From contig CALWHE010000007.1 in the NCBI GenBank assembly GCA_944380295.1, positions 24,085-88,084 on the forward strand: 64,000 nt of DNA. The letters run 5' to 3'. Below the pieces are notes generated by a model. It ran no database searches and was not told the DNA's origin. It saw only the letters and a list, made by a program, of their open reading frames with translations. This DNA comes from an uncultured Christensenellaceae bacterium (GTDB lineage Bacteria > Bacillota > Clostridia > Christensenellales > UBA3700). Positions 63,942-64,000 of this stretch are shown here, in pieces. How positions within the stretch are numbered: position 1 is the stretch's first letter; each line of letters opens with the position of its first letter. The position numbers were made by a program, and so were the translations under genes.

Positions 63942-64000
63942 AGGACGCGGGGCTTTTTTGCGAAGCGGAGCGGAGCAAAAAGCTCCTATACAGCCGCAAG

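Overview
The window is a GC-rich, densely coded bacterial segment that reads as a fermentative member of the Clostridia, probably a gut anaerobe. The evidence is gene content and order: a CIRCE-controlled hrcA-grpE-dnaK-dnaJ-prmA-rsmE-mtaB operon followed by HIT and rpsU genes; pyruvate formate-lyase and its activase; LuxS; YlbJ; an FMN-riboswitch ECF riboflavin transporter; and several carbohydrate-active enzymes (GH29, GH2, GH43-like, GH16, sulfatase). Species-level assignment is not possible from sequence alone. Promoters are close to TTGACA-17-TATAAT and most genes have AGGAGG-like ribosome binding sites. No tRNA, rRNA or CRISPR array was seen.

Layout. 1-1.8 kb: a partial fructosamine/aminoglycoside kinase-like gene and riboswitch-controlled ribU. 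1.8-4.1 kb: a block with different Leu codon use carrying a broken upp and a sulfatase, abutting the 5'-truncated remains of a surface protein. 4.9-6.8 kb: a stand-alone GlmU-type acetyltransferase and glmM. 7-10.3 kb: a repeat-rich lipoprotein and a DUF4143 ATPase surrounded by four 39-bp inverted repeats. 10.3-13.8 kb (minus): TetR regulator, P1 peptidase and GH29 fucosidase. 14-23.8 kb: argGHCJBD, then a 1-kb foldback/tandem repeat array, then argF and a GNAT gene. 24-27.6 kb: pflB, pflA and a C_GCAxxG_C_C protein. 28-34.6 kb: GH2 beta-galactosidase, rarA, alkaline phosphatase and luxS. 34.8-37 kb: an LDH-fold dehydrogenase with a malate-type specificity residue, next to malic enzyme. 37-44 kb: membrane protein, SprT-like protein, a 780-bp repeat-filled gap, typA, yfcE, rdgB, and a divergent DUF2156 gene. 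44.5-52 kb: GH43-like gene; aconitase-family hydratase; 5-formyl-THF cyclo-ligase; an RsmD-CoaD fusion; a coiled-coil protein; GH16; phosphoesterase. 52-55 kb (minus): BspA-like lipoprotein and ylbJ. 55.7-64 kb: heat-shock/translation operon and rpsU.

The most unusual content lies in the intergenic DNA. Two loci (13.4 and 40.0 kb) carry foldback elements with a conserved 93-nt core. Their 35-37 nt arms are unrelated between loci, yet complementary within each locus, and one core stem shows paired base changes. A second family of about 160 bp foldbacks, partly tandem with a 175-bp period, fills the argD-argF gap behind its own promoter. A third pattern upstream of the SprT gene is a run of hairpins with unrelated stems separated by GTGAAAT(G). 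Several minus-strand genes also look leaderless, with the -10 box ending 6-7 nt before the start codon.
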